This document shows positions 35,134 through 44,962 of a DNA stretch of 64,000 bases, piece by piece. Origin of the DNA: Lachnospiraceae bacterium. Lineage in GTDB: Bacteria > Bacillota > Clostridia > Lachnospirales > Lachnospiraceae. The position numbers were made by a program, and so were the translations under genes. How positions within the stretch are numbered: the stretch's first letter is position 1; every line of letters starts with the position of its first letter. Under the pieces are notes generated by a model. That model searched no databases and was not told the DNA's origin. It saw nothing but the letters and a program-made list of their open reading frames with translations. Location: NCBI GenBank assembly GCA_017449075.1, contig JAFSKG010000013.1, forward strand, positions 1 to 64,000, written 5' to 3'.

Positions 35134-36426
35134 CTAAATAATTTCCCCCTCTAAATCATACCCACTGACTTTTGTAATTTCTACATTAACAAAACTTCCA
35201 GATATCAAATCTTCTTTAGTCTTTACTAGCACTTTATCGTCTATGTCTCTTGCATTAAAATAAGGTCTTACAAGATATGTGTTTTTAGGTTCTGCCAGCT
35301 TTCCCTCTACTATAGAACTATACACATAACCCACTTTATCCCCATTTAATTCTTTAACTATACTTTTCTGCGCGTCTAACAATTTTTTTCTACGAAATTC
35401 TTTTATCTTTTCTGGAACTTGATTTGGTAAACTATATGACTTTGATAGTTTCTCTCTACTATATGTAAATACGCCAAGCTTATCAAATCTCATATCTTTT
35501 ACAAATTCAAGCAATTCATTGAAATCAGATTCTGTCTCTCCAGGGAAGCCAACTATAAGTGTTGTTCGTATACATATATTTGGTATCTCAAATCTAAGTT
35601 TGTTAATTAGTTTTATTAGTTCTTCCTTAGTAGTCTTTCTATTCATAAGTTTAAGTATCTTGTTACTTGCATGTTGAATAGGCATATCTATATATGGTAA
35701 CACTTTCTTATTATTCTTTAATAGTGAAATCACAGAGTCATCTATTTCTTCAGGATAACAATATAAAAGCCTAATCCACTCAATTCCTTTAACCTTTGAA
35801 ATCTCATTAAGTAGTGTAACTACTGGCTTTTCTTTGCCCAAGTCAAAACTCTCGCTATCCTTTACATCCGTGCCATATGCAAGTACATCTTGTCCTACAA
35901 TATTTAATTCCTTAACTCCATTTTTGGCAAGTTTCTTTGTCTCTTTCACAAGATTTTCTATAGAGTTACTTTTGAATCTACCTCTTAGATAAGGTATGAT
36001 GCAGTATGAGCAAAACTTATCACAGCCATCACAAATCTTCAAATAAGAAGAAAATGATAGGATGTCCGTCACCCTATCATTTTCACAATTTAAATCCTCG
36101 AGATACTTTGAAAGATTTAAAGATACATCTACATCTTTAAAAAGCTTATCATACTCACCGGTTTTATTATTTTCAGCAACAAGACAACCAAGTACAAGTA
36201 TTTTCTTTAAAACACCTTTCTTCTTCAAAGAAACGAGATATTTTATATAATTGATGCTTTCAGTTTTTGCATCCTTTATAAATGCACAAGTATTTATAAT
36301 AGCAATATCAGCATCTTCTGGTCTTACAGCAATATCAAATTTATATTTGTCAATAAAAATTTTGAAAATCTTTTCAGAATCAACAGTATTCTTGTCACAA
36401 CCTAAAGTTATGAAACAGCATTTCAT
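35134..36426 (-). CDS. rimO: Ribosomal protein uS12 methylthiotransferase RimO
   Basis: This radical SAM enzyme methylthiolates Asp of ribosomal protein S12. The 430-residue protein has the N-terminal MTTase domain with LGCDKNTVDSE, the cluster-binding CDKFCSYC motif in the RimO form, and a TRAM domain at the C-terminus. The GCDK version separates it from MiaB. It lies in the gmk-rpoZ-rimO-pgsA run. Confidence 0.9.
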   Translation of the reverse strand: MKCCFITLGCDKNTVDSEKIFKIFIDKYKFDIAVRPEDADIAIINTCAFIKDAKTESINYIKYLVSLKKKGVLKKILVLGCLVAENNKTGEYDKLFKDVDVSLNLSKYLEDLNCENDRVTDILSFSSYLKICDGCDKFCSYCIIPYLRGRFKSNSIENLVKETKKLAKNGVKELNIVGQDVLAYGTDVKDSESFDLGKEKPVVTLLNEISKVKGIEWIRLLYCYPEEIDDSVISLLKNNKKVLPYIDMPIQHASNKILKLMNRKTTKEELIKLINKLRFEIPNICIRTTLIVGFPGETESDFNELLEFVKDMRFDKLGVFTYSREKLSKSYSLPNQVPEKIKEFRRKKLLDAQKSIVKELNGDKVGYVYSSIVEGKLAEPKNTYLVRPYFNARDIDDKVLVKTKEDLISGSFVNVEITKVSGYDLEGEII

Positions 36427-36431
36427 AATAC

Positions 36432-36656
36432 TTAATCTTCCGGTTCAATCTTTACTTCTTTATTTCTAATCTCATCTATAGCAATAGTCAAAGGATTCGC
36501 ACCCTCTTCTATTCTCTCGTCTTTCTCTTCAACCAATTGTCTCGCTCTTTTCGCAGCAGCAATTATAACAGTATATTTGCTCTTAATTTTCTCATTTTCA
36601 TTCAAAATACTCTCATTTGCAATATTAATTAATTCTTGTCCTGATGGCTCAAACAT
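36432..36656 (-). CDS. rpoZ: RNA polymerase omega subunit
   Basis: The 74-residue protein assists assembly of RNA polymerase. YTVIIAAAKRARQL and NPLTIAIDEI are the omega hallmarks. It overlaps the gmk stop by 8 bp, the usual gmk-rpoZ arrangement. Confidence 0.9.
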   Translation of the reverse strand: MFEPSGQELINIANESILNENEKIKSKYTVIIAAAKRARQLVEEKDERIEEGANPLTIAIDEIRNKEVKIEPED

Positions 36657-37278
36657 TGTATTCCTCCTTTATATCTCTTACTATTTTTTTTAATATATTT
36701 AAACTAGTAGCATTTTTTGATTTATCATATTTGTTTTCCACTATTAATTGCAAATCTTCAATAGAATCTTCAATCTCCTCATTTACAAGTACATAATCAT
36801 AATGAATGGCATACTCGGCATCTACAATTGCTTGTTTAATTCTTTCTTCAATCTGTTCTATCGTCTCTCTCTTTCTACTAATAAGTCTTTCTCTTTGTGT
36901 TTTTGCATCTTTTGGAAGGAAAAACACTAAAATTGCTTTGTCATATATTTTTTTTACTTGTAAGGCCCCCTGCATCTCAATTTCTAAAATTACATTTTTT
37001 CCCTTTTCAATCATATCTTTTACGTACTTTTTAGGGGTTCCATAGTAATTGTTTACATACTTAGCATACTCTAGAAACTCATTATTTTTTATCATTTCTT
37101 CAAACTTATCCTTTGAAATGAAGAAATAATCTTTTCCTTCAATTTCATTTCCTCTTTTTTCTCTTGTAGTTGCTGATATGGACAAAACAAAATCATCATA
37201 TCGATTTACAAGTTCTTTGGCTATTGTTCCCTTACCAGCTGCAGATAAGCCTGAAATTACTAAAAGCTTGCCTTCCAT
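36649..37278 (-). CDS. gmk: Guanylate kinase
   Basis: This enzyme phosphorylates GMP to GDP. The 209-residue protein has P-loop GLSAAGKGTIAKEL near residue 10, with Ala before GK where most have Ser, then SISATTREKRGNEIEGKDYFF for GMP binding. AAAGGA lies ahead of the ATG. It is the first gene of the gmk-rpoZ-rimO-pgsA run. Confidence 0.93.
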   Translation of the reverse strand: MEGKLLVISGLSAAGKGTIAKELVNRYDDFVLSISATTREKRGNEIEGKDYFFISKDKFEEMIKNNEFLEYAKYVNNYYGTPKKYVKDMIEKGKNVILEIEMQGALQVKKIYDKAILVFFLPKDAKTQRERLISRKRETIEQIEERIKQAIVDAEYAIHYDYVLVNEEIEDSIEDLQLIVENKYDKSKNATSLNILKKIVRDIKEEYNV

Positions 37279-37295
37279 AAATATTCCTTTCTAAA

Positions 37296-37324
37296 ATTAT
37301 AACATATCGTTAGAAAAGCATCAA
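37296..37324 (-). promoter_or_regulatory. Promoter of gmk-rpoZ-rimO
   Basis: TTGATG (37319-37324) and TATAAT (37296-37301) on the minus strand are 17 bp apart, with an extended -10 TGT. The -35 lies within the last codons of the SGNH hydrolase gene. Confidence 0.65.
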
Positions 37325-37936
37325 TGCAGTACTAATTCTATCATATAGCACATCATAAAATACACTATTGTAATGTATCAAGTCAGGTTGTAAAAATGCT
37401 TTACTATTATAATCTGACATATCTATATAAAATGCATTGGAATACTTTTTGGCAACATTTTTTAGTATATCATCATAATCGCTTGGCATATGAACATGTT
37501 TTGCATCACCAAATGCGTCCATATCATAGTCCATATACGTATGCAGAATTACTCTTTTATTCATAGACTTGCACTCACTGACAAGTTCTTCCATTCTATT
37601 CTTAAAATCTTCCAAAGTAACATGCTTATTACAATCATTCACACCTATTGATATAATCACTGTACTTGGTGCTGCTTTAATCGCCAATTTCATCATGTCA
37701 TAATTCTCTTTTGTACTTTTGGCTGCTTCTGCATATATCAAAATGTTATAATCTTTTCCTGACTCATATGTAGCATAATATCCTGCATATGAATCCCCTG
37801 TTACCATTATCGTCTCTCCACTTCCATCTTTAGATGGGTAATAGAAAAAGAAAAAACCAAACGACGGCATAATCATAGTTACTACCAATACAAACACTAT
37901 AATTATATTAATAATATTTTTAAAACACTTATTCAT
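37310..37936 (-). CDS. SGNH/GDSL-type hydrolase, membrane-anchored or secreted
   Basis: The 208-residue protein starts with a hydrophobic segment (residues 8-27). It has block I GDSYAGYYA with the nucleophile Ser, block III IGVND and a terminal DLIHYN with the catalytic Asp-His. It is an extracytoplasmic esterase or acetyltransferase-like enzyme, possibly removing or adding acetyl groups on surface glycans. The substrate is not visible. The gene is separated from hppA by a terminator and has no ribosome binding site before its ATG. Confidence 0.82.
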   Translation of the reverse strand: MNKCFKNIINIIIVFVLVVTMIMPSFGFFFFYYPSKDGSGETIMVTGDSYAGYYATYESGKDYNILIYAEAAKSTKENYDMMKLAIKAAPSTVIISIGVNDCNKHVTLEDFKNRMEELVSECKSMNKRVILHTYMDYDMDAFGDAKHVHMPSDYDDILKNVAKKYSNAFYIDMSDYNSKAFLQPDLIHYNSVFYDVLYDRISTALMLF

Positions 37937-37950
37937 CTATAACACTTAAT

Positions 37951-37975
37951 AAAAGAGGCAGTATTGTCTGCCTCA
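37951..37975 (-). terminator. Terminator of hppA
   Basis: GAGGCAG (37955-37961) and CTGCCTC (37968-37974) form a stem. On the minus strand TTTT follows. Confidence 0.75.
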
Positions 37976-37981
37976 GTAAAA

Positions 37982-40060
37982 TTACATTCCAGCAAATCTT
38001 AAAAAGAGTGGTGCAAATACCAATGATACAATAGTCATAAGTTTAATTAATATATTGATTGAAGGTCCTGAAGTATCTTTAAATGGATCTCCAACAGTGT
38101 CACCTACTACTGCAGCTTTGTGAGTATCTGAACCTTTACCACCAAATGCACCTTTTTCTATATACTTCTTTGCATTGTCCCAAGCTCCACCAGCATTACT
38201 CATAAATATTGCCATACAAACTCCTGAAGCAAGACTTCCAGCAAGAACACCACCAAGTGCTTTTACTCCAAGGAATGGTACGCATCCTACTACTATAGGT
38301 ACAAGGACTGCAAGAAGTCCTGGAAGAACCATCTCTCTGAGTGATGCATGAGTAGAGATTTCAACGCATCTCTTGTAATCTGCTTTTGCAGTTCCTTCTT
38401 TAAGACCAGGTATTTGCTCCATCTGACGAACAACTTCAGTTACCATATCTCCTGCTGCTTTAGATACTGACTCCATTGTAAATGCAGAAAATAAGAATGG
38501 AAGCATAGCTCCTATCAAAAGTCCAACAACTGTATTTGGCTCCAATATATTAATACCACTTTCAAATAACTTAACTGCATTTGCATACGAAACGAAAAGT
38601 GCAAGTGCTGTGAGTGCTGCTGAACCAATAGCAAAACCTTTACCCATAGCAGCTGTTGTATTTCCAACAGAATCAAGTGTATCAGTAATTTCTCTCACAG
38701 ACTCATCAAGTCCAGCCATCTCAGCTATACCACCTGCATTATCTGCAATTGGTCCATAAGCATCAACTGCAACTGTGATTCCAGTAGTAGAAAGCATACC
38801 TACTGCAGCAAGTGCTATGCCATAAAGACCACCTTGCATACCTGCTACTTGACTTCCAAAATTATAAGCAATGATTGTGGCAAGACATATAAGAACAATT
38901 GTTATCCAAGTTGACTTCATACCAACTGCTATGCCAGAAATGATAGTAGTTGCTGCTCCGCCCTTGCTTGATTGCTCAGCAATATGTTTAACTGATTTAT
39001 AGTCTGCTGAAGTATAAACTTCAGTAATCTTTCCTATAATTACACCAACCAAAAGTCCAGCAATGATTGATATGCCATATTTTATATTTCCTAAAATTGT
39101 ATTTGAGAATAAAAGTGCTGCAACTATAACAATAGCAGATGACACATATGTTCCTGTGTTAAGTGCTTTTTGTGGATTGCCATTGCCTCTTACAAATTGT
39201 GCACCTATTATAGCAGCGATGATTCCTGATGCTGCAAGAATAAATGTAAAAATTACTCCTCTATTTCCAATAGCTGGTGCAGCAACAGAAAGTGTAATAG
39301 CAGAAATTATTGCTCCAACGTAAGACTCAAACAAGTCTGCACCCATACCAGCAACATCACCAACATTGTCTCCAACATTGTCTGCGATAACTGCAGGGTT
39401 TCTTGGATCATCTTCTGGTAAGTCTTCTATAGTCTTTCCTGCTATATCTGCTCCTACATCAGCAGCTTTAGTATATATACCTCCACCAACTCTTGCAAAA
39501 AGTGCAATAGTTGATGCTCCTAATGAATAACCAGTCAATATTTCTGAATTACCTGTAGCAAAATATATTGCTGCACATCCAAGCAAACCAAAACCTACAA
39601 CTGACATACCCATTACAGAGCCACCACGAAATGCAACAAGTAGTGCTTTATTCATACCACCTGTCTTAGCTCCATTTGCAGTTCTTACATTTGCCTTGGT
39701 AGCAATGTTCATGCCAAAGTATCCTGCTAAAATTGAAAAACATGCGCCAACCAAAAAACTAACTGCTGACAAAATGCCAGGTGCAGTACTAGTACTTGTA
39801 AACATCATTATCGCGAAAAACAATACTACAATAACGACTGCTAATATTCTATACTCTGCAAACAAAAATGCCTTAGCACCTTCTCTAATGCTTGCAGATA
39901 TTTCTTTCATCTTATCAGTGCCCTCATCTTCTTTTGATACCAAATTTGATAGCACAAATGCAAATAAAAGTGCCAATATTGCAACAATAATTACAACTAA
40001 AAGCGGCATTTTAATTACTTCCAATGTCAATTCTCCTGATTCAAACTTTAGAATGTTCAT
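37982..40060 (-). CDS. hppA: Membrane-bound ion-pumping pyrophosphatase
   Basis: The enzyme couples PPi hydrolysis to ion transport. The 692-residue protein has about sixteen membrane segments and the substrate motifs [12 protein letters not shown] and DNVGDNVGD. The segment [11 protein letters not shown] has Ala and Gly in the positions that mark K+-dependent members; in Clostridia these mostly pump Na+, which is an inference. The ATG at 40060 (MNILKF) was chosen because GGAGGCAGT precedes it; the longer frame starts at 40093. Confidence 0.93.
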   Translation of the reverse strand: MNILKFESGELTLEVIKMPLLVVIIVAILALLFAFVLSNLVSKEDEGTDKMKEISASIREGAKAFLFAEYRILAVVIVVLFFAIMMFTSTSTAPGILSAVSFLVGACFSILAGYFGMNIATKANVRTANGAKTGGMNKALLVAFRGGSVMGMSVVGFGLLGCAAIYFATGNSEILTGYSLGASTIALFARVGGGIYTKAADVGADIAGKTIEDLPEDDPRNPAVIADNVGDNVGDVAGMGADLFESYVGAIISAITLSVAAPAIGNRGVIFTFILAASGIIAAIIGAQFVRGNGNPQKALNTGTYVSSAIVIVAALLFSNTILGNIKYGISIIAGLLVGVIIGKITEVYTSADYKSVKHIAEQSSKGGAATTIISGIAVGMKSTWITIVLICLATIIAYNFGSQVAGMQGGLYGIALAAVGMLSTTGITVAVDAYGPIADNAGGIAEMAGLDESVREITDTLDSVGNTTAAMGKGFAIGSAALTALALFVSYANAVKLFESGINILEPNTVVGLLIGAMLPFLFSAFTMESVSKAAGDMVTEVVRQMEQIPGLKEGTAKADYKRCVEISTHASLREMVLPGLLAVLVPIVVGCVPFLGVKALGGVLAGSLASGVCMAIFMSNAGGAWDNAKKYIEKGAFGGKGSDTHKAAVVGDTVGDPFKDTSGPSINILIKLMTIVSLVFAPLFLRFAGM

Positions 40061-40085
40061 ACTGCCTCCAAAAACATTAAAAATA

Positions 40086-40110
40086 AAAAGCAAAACAATC
40101 TCTGTCTTGC
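40086..40110 (-). promoter_or_regulatory. Terminator-like hairpin in the hppA leader
   Basis: GCAAAACA (40090-40097) and TGTCTTGC (40103-40110) can pair, with one wobble on the minus-strand RNA, and TTTTTATTTTT follows in the direction of transcription. It lies between the promoter and the start codon of hppA, so it may be an attenuator or a 5' stabilising stem. Confidence 0.45.
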
Positions 40111-40121
40111 TTATTTCTTAT

Positions 40122-40150
40122 ATTATATCAAAATAGACATCTTTAGTCAA
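40122..40150 (-). promoter_or_regulatory. Promoter of hppA
   Basis: TTGACT (40145-40150) and TATAAT (40122-40127) are separated by 17 bp on the minus strand. It is about 60 bases upstream of the ATG. Confidence 0.75.
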
Positions 40151-40177
40151 TAATTCAAGACATTTTATCTCTATAAA

Positions 40178-41947
40178 CTACATCCTTTCCGGTATTTCTA
40201 TGGCCAATATATTAAGTGAATCTCTAATTATTCTATCTACTATATTGCAAATCATAATATAAAGACTTTTTTTATTCTCATCAATCTCATTTATTATATT
40301 ATGTTCATGGTAAAATGAATTAAAGTCATTTGACAATTCATATATATATTTGCAAATTATACTAGTATCATAGTTTTTATACGCATCCATTAAAATGTCT
40401 GCATATCGTATAGCCTTTAAGAAAATATTATGAACTATGTCGTCGCAATCAGCACCTAGTTTTGTGTCAACTTTGTGGGAACCAAGTTTGTCAAATATTG
40501 ATTTGATTCTTACAAGAGTATATAAGATATATGGTCCAGTATTTCCTTGGAATGATAAAAACTTTTCTATATCAAATACATAATCGCGAGTAGGGCTATT
40601 TGACAAATCACCATATTTTAGTGCAGCAATACTGATCTTCTCGGCAATTTCATCTTCATTAAGCCCAGATAAATCTCTCTCATTTTCTTTTAACTGCTTA
40701 AGTGCTTTTACTTTTGCATCATTTATAAGAGTTTCTAACTTTACAACTCCACCATCTCTTGATTTAAATGGCTTGCCATCAGCACCATTCATAGTTCCAA
40801 CTGCAACATGATAAAACTTCTTATCGCGTTTCAAAAGCCCAGCCTTTTTCGCTGCTCTAAAACACTGTTCAAGATGTAAACTCTGTCTTTTATCCACAAC
40901 ATATACATATTCGTCTGCATCAAAATTTTCTTCTCTAAATTTTATAGTTGCAAGGTCAGATGTGGCATAGAGAACTGCTCCATCACTTTTTCTAACTATG
41001 CAAGGTGGCATTTCTTTTTTGTCACTATCTTGCTTTACATCAACTACATATGCACCCTCTGACTCATAAGCAATTCCATTCTTTATCATTTCATCAACCA
41101 TAGGACCCATGATGTCTTTAACAGTCGATTCTCCAAAATAATAGTCAAAGAAAACATTTAGTGCAGCATACCTCACTTTTAAATCATCAATACTAATCTT
41201 TAGAATTTTTTTCCATATAGAAGTTTCAGGTTCAACATTATTCTGCAATTTTTTAGTAGCTTCATGTGCTCTCTCATTAAATTCTAAGTCAGGTTCTATA
41301 TTTTTAGTTTTATCCCCCTTAGCTCTTAACGATGCTTTGGGATAAATTGTTTCCAAATCTGCAATAGTAAAATTATCAAGCATGTTATCATCTTTAAGTT
41401 GCTCAATTACTAGTCCCATCTGAAGTCCAAAATCACCAAGATGTACATCAGATATAGTTTTAATGCCAAGTCGCTGATACAATCTTTTTAGAGCCTCACC
41501 TATAACTGCAACTCTTAAGTGTCCTACGTGAAGTGGTTTTGCCACATTAGCACCACCATAGTCAAGCAAGATGCATCTTGGTGCATCCTCTGGTAATATA
41601 TCAGTTCCAGATATACCAAGGTCATCAGCACTCAATATATCATTAGTACTTAAAAATAATAATTCATCATTTAACTTAAGATTTACAAATCCAGGAGGAC
41701 ATGACTCGCATTTTGTAAATGCATTTACTCCATCAATATTTAAATCTTTAATTAAATCTGCAACTTCTCCAGCCACCTCAACCGGATTCTTTTTAATGGA
41801 TTTTGCTATGTTAAAGCAAGAATTTATCTGATAATCGGCAAGTTCTGGCCTATTTGAAATCGAAATATAAGCTTGAGCTTCGTCAAAGCCATGCTCTTTA
41901 AAAACTTTTTTAAGTTCAAAATTAATTTTTGATATTATACTATTCAT
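40178..41947 (-). CDS. argS: Arginyl-tRNA synthetase
   Basis: ArgS charges tRNA-Arg. The 589-residue class Ia enzyme has the HIGH motif as HVGH near residue 142 and the KMSKS-equivalent region as KPFKSRDG, plus a C-terminal anticodon-binding domain. The N-terminal additional domain is present. Start and stop of argS and the alpha/beta hydrolase gene share one base. Confidence 0.95.
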   Translation of the reverse strand: MNSIISKINFELKKVFKEHGFDEAQAYISISNRPELADYQINSCFNIAKSIKKNPVEVAGEVADLIKDLNIDGVNAFTKCESCPPGFVNLKLNDELLFLSTNDILSADDLGISGTDILPEDAPRCILLDYGGANVAKPLHVGHLRVAVIGEALKRLYQRLGIKTISDVHLGDFGLQMGLVIEQLKDDNMLDNFTIADLETIYPKASLRAKGDKTKNIEPDLEFNERAHEATKKLQNNVEPETSIWKKILKISIDDLKVRYAALNVFFDYYFGESTVKDIMGPMVDEMIKNGIAYESEGAYVVDVKQDSDKKEMPPCIVRKSDGAVLYATSDLATIKFREENFDADEYVYVVDKRQSLHLEQCFRAAKKAGLLKRDKKFYHVAVGTMNGADGKPFKSRDGGVVKLETLINDAKVKALKQLKENERDLSGLNEDEIAEKISIAALKYGDLSNSPTRDYVFDIEKFLSFQGNTGPYILYTLVRIKSIFDKLGSHKVDTKLGADCDDIVHNIFLKAIRYADILMDAYKNYDTSIICKYIYELSNDFNSFYHEHNIINEIDENKKSLYIMICNIVDRIIRDSLNILAIEIPERM

Positions 41948-42711
41948 TATAATTTAAAATACGAAATCATAACTCTCGAAAATGTATTTGGGTCATCTAT
42001 ATAAGAAAAATGTCCACCCTTTAACAAAACAAGTCCAGAATTCTTTATTCTTTCTTCCATTAGTTTTGCCATCCACACAGGGGTAACTGTATCTCTATCT
42101 CCCCATATTATCAAGCTTTCTTTCATATTATCTAAGCAATATGTCAAATCTTCATTTACTGACCTAACAAGAGTTTCTTGCATCAACTTTGGCGCACTTG
42201 AGTAATCACTCGAACCAAACTTTTTGCGCATGTTATTTATCAACTCTTCTTTTCTTATCTTAGGTAGTGGCAAAATATTTAAAATATTCTTTAAAAACTT
42301 AAATGTTGATATTTTTAATCTAACTTTTAAATCTTTTCTATCTTTTAATCCCGCCGCATCGATTAACACATTTCTTTTTATAGTAAATGACAGGTCTTTT
42401 CTATTGTTGAGTTTAAGTATGATTCTTCCACCGTATGAGTGGCCAACAAGCGTGACTTCTTTTATGTTTTTCTCTTCCAGAAACTTCACTACCAAGTCAC
42501 AGTAATCATCAACACAAAAACTTGTCTTAAGTTTATCGCTCTCTCCAAATCCAGGGTAATCAATAGCCAAAACTCTATACTTTGTTTTAAGCAAATTAAT
42601 AAGAGTTGTAAAACATTTTATATCGGAGCCCCAGCCATGTAGTAAGAGAACTGCCTCTCCACTGCCCTCATCTATATAGTTAATATTATAGTCATTAATA
42701 TTTATAATCAT
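41947..42711 (-). CDS. Alpha/beta hydrolase
   Basis: The 254-residue protein has an oxyanion segment HGWGSD, the nucleophile elbow GHSYGG and the catalytic Asp in GDRDTVTP with the terminal His in KGGHFSYID. No signal peptide is present, so it acts in the cytoplasm. The substrate is unknown. The start overlaps the deaminase stop by 4 bp (ATGA) and the stop overlaps the ATG of argS by one base. Confidence 0.85.
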   Translation of the reverse strand: MIININDYNINYIDEGSGEAVLLLHGWGSDIKCFTTLINLLKTKYRVLAIDYPGFGESDKLKTSFCVDDYCDLVVKFLEEKNIKEVTLVGHSYGGRIILKLNNRKDLSFTIKRNVLIDAAGLKDRKDLKVRLKISTFKFLKNILNILPLPKIRKEELINNMRKKFGSSDYSSAPKLMQETLVRSVNEDLTYCLDNMKESLIIWGDRDTVTPVWMAKLMEERIKNSGLVLLKGGHFSYIDDPNTFSRVMISYFKL

Positions 42712-43193
42712 AAATTGATTTTAATTTCTTTATTTAGAGGTTTAAATTTTTTATACTTTACGCCTACTGCATCAAACATTCTCTTTGATGACTTTACTCC
42801 GTCACTATTTGCATATTTGTCATCTAAAAATATTATGGTCTTTATGCCAGACTGTATGAGTGCCTTTGCACATTCATTGCATGGAAATTGATTAACATAG
42901 GCCTTCGCACCTTTAAGAGAGTTGCCTTTGTAATTTAGTATTGCATTTAATTCTGCATGACAAACATAATTATACTTAGTATCATATGAGCTCTTGCCCT
43001 CTCTCTCCCATGGGAATTCATCATCACTACAGCCTATAGGAAATCCATTATACCCAAGCGACAAAACTCTGTTATCCGAATCAACTAGACAACATCCAAC
43101 CTGAGTGTTTGGATCTTTGCTTCTTAGACTTGCAAGAACTGCTAGCCCCATAAAATACTCGTCCCATTTCAAATAATCTTTTCTTTTAGCCAT
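42708..43193 (-). CDS. Deoxycytidylate (dCMP) deaminase-like protein
   Basis: The 161-residue protein has the zinc signature CHAELNAIL and PCNECAKALI. The length and the DEYFMGLAVLASLRSKDPNTQVG start match the dCMP deaminase/ComEB family, which makes dUMP for dTMP synthesis. It overlaps the alpha/beta hydrolase gene by 4 bp and lies 4 bp from the acyltransferase stop. Confidence 0.88.
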   Translation of the reverse strand: MAKRKDYLKWDEYFMGLAVLASLRSKDPNTQVGCCLVDSDNRVLSLGYNGFPIGCSDDEFPWEREGKSSYDTKYNYVCHAELNAILNYKGNSLKGAKAYVNQFPCNECAKALIQSGIKTIIFLDDKYANSDGVKSSKRMFDAVGVKYKKFKPLNKEIKINL

Positions 43194-43197
43194 ACAA

Positions 43198-44376
43198 TCA
43201 CCTCTTTAAAAATAAAGACTTAATTTTTCTTACTATGAACTCTATTATGAGTAAAGCAACAAACGAAACTATAAATATAAACAAACTATAGAATATATAA
43301 TACATCAAATGATATAGTATATTGGGTCTGTTATTTGTAAATCTGCTTTGGAAACCTATTGACAAGAACTTAGTAATTATCAAATAGTGTATCATATATA
43401 TACCTAGTGTCTTACTAGATAAATAATATATAAAATTGTTGATTCTTTCATTTAAAAATCTATCGATATTCAAATTATATATAAAAAGAATAAAAGCTGT
43501 AGTTAGAAAAAGTGAATATGTACTAAGCCACGATGTATACACATATTCTCCATTGGTAGTTAAATCATAGGCAACCTGAGTTTTAAATAGTAAAACGAAA
43601 GTTACAGCATATAGTAAAAGCGAAATGACAAATATTTTTTTGTTAATAATAAAAACTTTACTCTTGTCATCATATGTGTCAAGTTTCTCATCAATATACT
43701 TCCTTATAATATCATTATAGAGCACAAACCCCCACGCACTATAGTAAATCGGCTTATGTACAATTTTAAATATTAAATTATAACTTGGGTCTCCGAAAAA
43801 TAGATGATAGTCATTAATCACCATGCATATGGTCAAAATTGCAAGTATAATATATATGACATACCTTGGACATTTATCAATAATAAACTTAGTAATAGGA
43901 TATGCAATTATAATGATTGCATACGAAAAAATATACCAAAGATGGGCAGCTGTGCCCGGTAAATAATTAGCAGAAAAATGTCTAAATGTATCAAATAATG
44001 TTGATACAATTTTAATTAATGAAAAATGTTGTAAACAATATATGAAACTTTCTTTTGATATTAAAAAGTCGTGAAAAACTATTGTGAATATAGCAACACA
44101 GATAAAAAATATAAATACCTGACTAAAAAACTTTTTAATAAGAATTATCCAATTTTCGATAATAGAACCATTTTTGTTATATATGAAAAAACCTGTTATG
44201 AGAAAAAATGTCATCACACAGATTGTACAGACACATTCAAAGAATACCGCCGTCTCACTAAGTTCCCCATTTGATTTCCAAGGAAGTTCTCTTATGTGAT
44301 ACCAAATAACTGCCATACAGGCAATTAGTCTAATGATTTCTATTTTGACATTTCTTCCAACTTTTGTGTTAGACAT
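43198..44376 (-). CDS. Acyltransferase family 3 membrane protein
   Basis: The 392-residue protein has about ten membrane segments and an N-terminal VKIEIIRLIACMAVIWYHIR block with the conserved Arg and His of the acyltransferase 3 family. Members acetylate surface sugars or peptidoglycan. The acceptor is unknown. The gene overlaps tsaC by 8 bp. Confidence 0.85.
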   Translation of the reverse strand: MSNTKVGRNVKIEIIRLIACMAVIWYHIRELPWKSNGELSETAVFFECVCTICVMTFFLITGFFIYNKNGSIIENWIILIKKFFSQVFIFFICVAIFTIVFHDFLISKESFIYCLQHFSLIKIVSTLFDTFRHFSANYLPGTAAHLWYIFSYAIIIIAYPITKFIIDKCPRYVIYIILAILTICMVINDYHLFFGDPSYNLIFKIVHKPIYYSAWGFVLYNDIIRKYIDEKLDTYDDKSKVFIINKKIFVISLLLYAVTFVLLFKTQVAYDLTTNGEYVYTSWLSTYSLFLTTAFILFIYNLNIDRFLNERINNFIYYLSSKTLGIYMIHYLIITKFLSIGFQSRFTNNRPNILYHLMYYIFYSLFIFIVSFVALLIIEFIVRKIKSLFLKR

Positions 44377-44962
44377 CTAATTTGATAGCTCCATCTCTTA
44401 GAATTATAGGTTCATTACACTCTACAGATAATATTGTTGATGGCATGTTGTTCTTAACCTCTCCCCCATCCACAATTAGATCTATAGAATTGCCAAGTTT
44501 GTCTTTAATCTCATTGGCATTGCTATACTCTTTCTCTCCAGATATATTGCAGGAAGTTTGAGCAAGCGGGAAATTGACATGATTTAAAATGTATAAAATG
44601 TTCTTGTCATTTGGTATTCTTATACCTATGCTACTTAGTCCAGAAGTAATACCATCAAAAGTACTATCCTTTTTCTTAAATACGATAGTAAGTGCCCCCG
44701 GCCAATACTTTTCCATTATCCTTTTAACATATGAAGTCAAATTCTCATCGGCAACGTATTTTTTTACTTCATTAATGCTTTTCAAAAAAATTGATAATGG
44801 TTTTTTATTTTCTCTATTCTTTATATGATATATTTTGTCAGTAGATTTTTTGTCAAAGGCATTGCATATCAAACCATAAACTGTATCTGTCTTTAATGCA
44901 ACCACTTTACCATCTTCTTTTAAGGTTTTTATTACAAGATCTAAATCCATCTCACTATTCAT
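44369..44962 (-). CDS. tsaC: L-threonylcarbamoyladenylate synthase
   Basis: This is the first enzyme of the t6A tRNA modification. The 197-residue YrdC domain has GKVVALKTDTVYGLICNAF at the start, KKSTDKIYHIKNR, and SIGIRIPND in the middle. No C-terminal Sua5 domain follows, so it is the short TsaC/YrdC form. The gene overlaps both neighbours by 8 bp. Confidence 0.9.
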   Translation of the reverse strand: MNSEMDLDLVIKTLKEDGKVVALKTDTVYGLICNAFDKKSTDKIYHIKNRENKKPLSIFLKSINEVKKYVADENLTSYVKRIMEKYWPGALTIVFKKKDSTFDGITSGLSSIGIRIPNDKNILYILNHVNFPLAQTSCNISGEKEYSNANEIKDKLGNSIDLIVDGGEVKNNMPSTILSVECNEPIILRDGAIKLDV

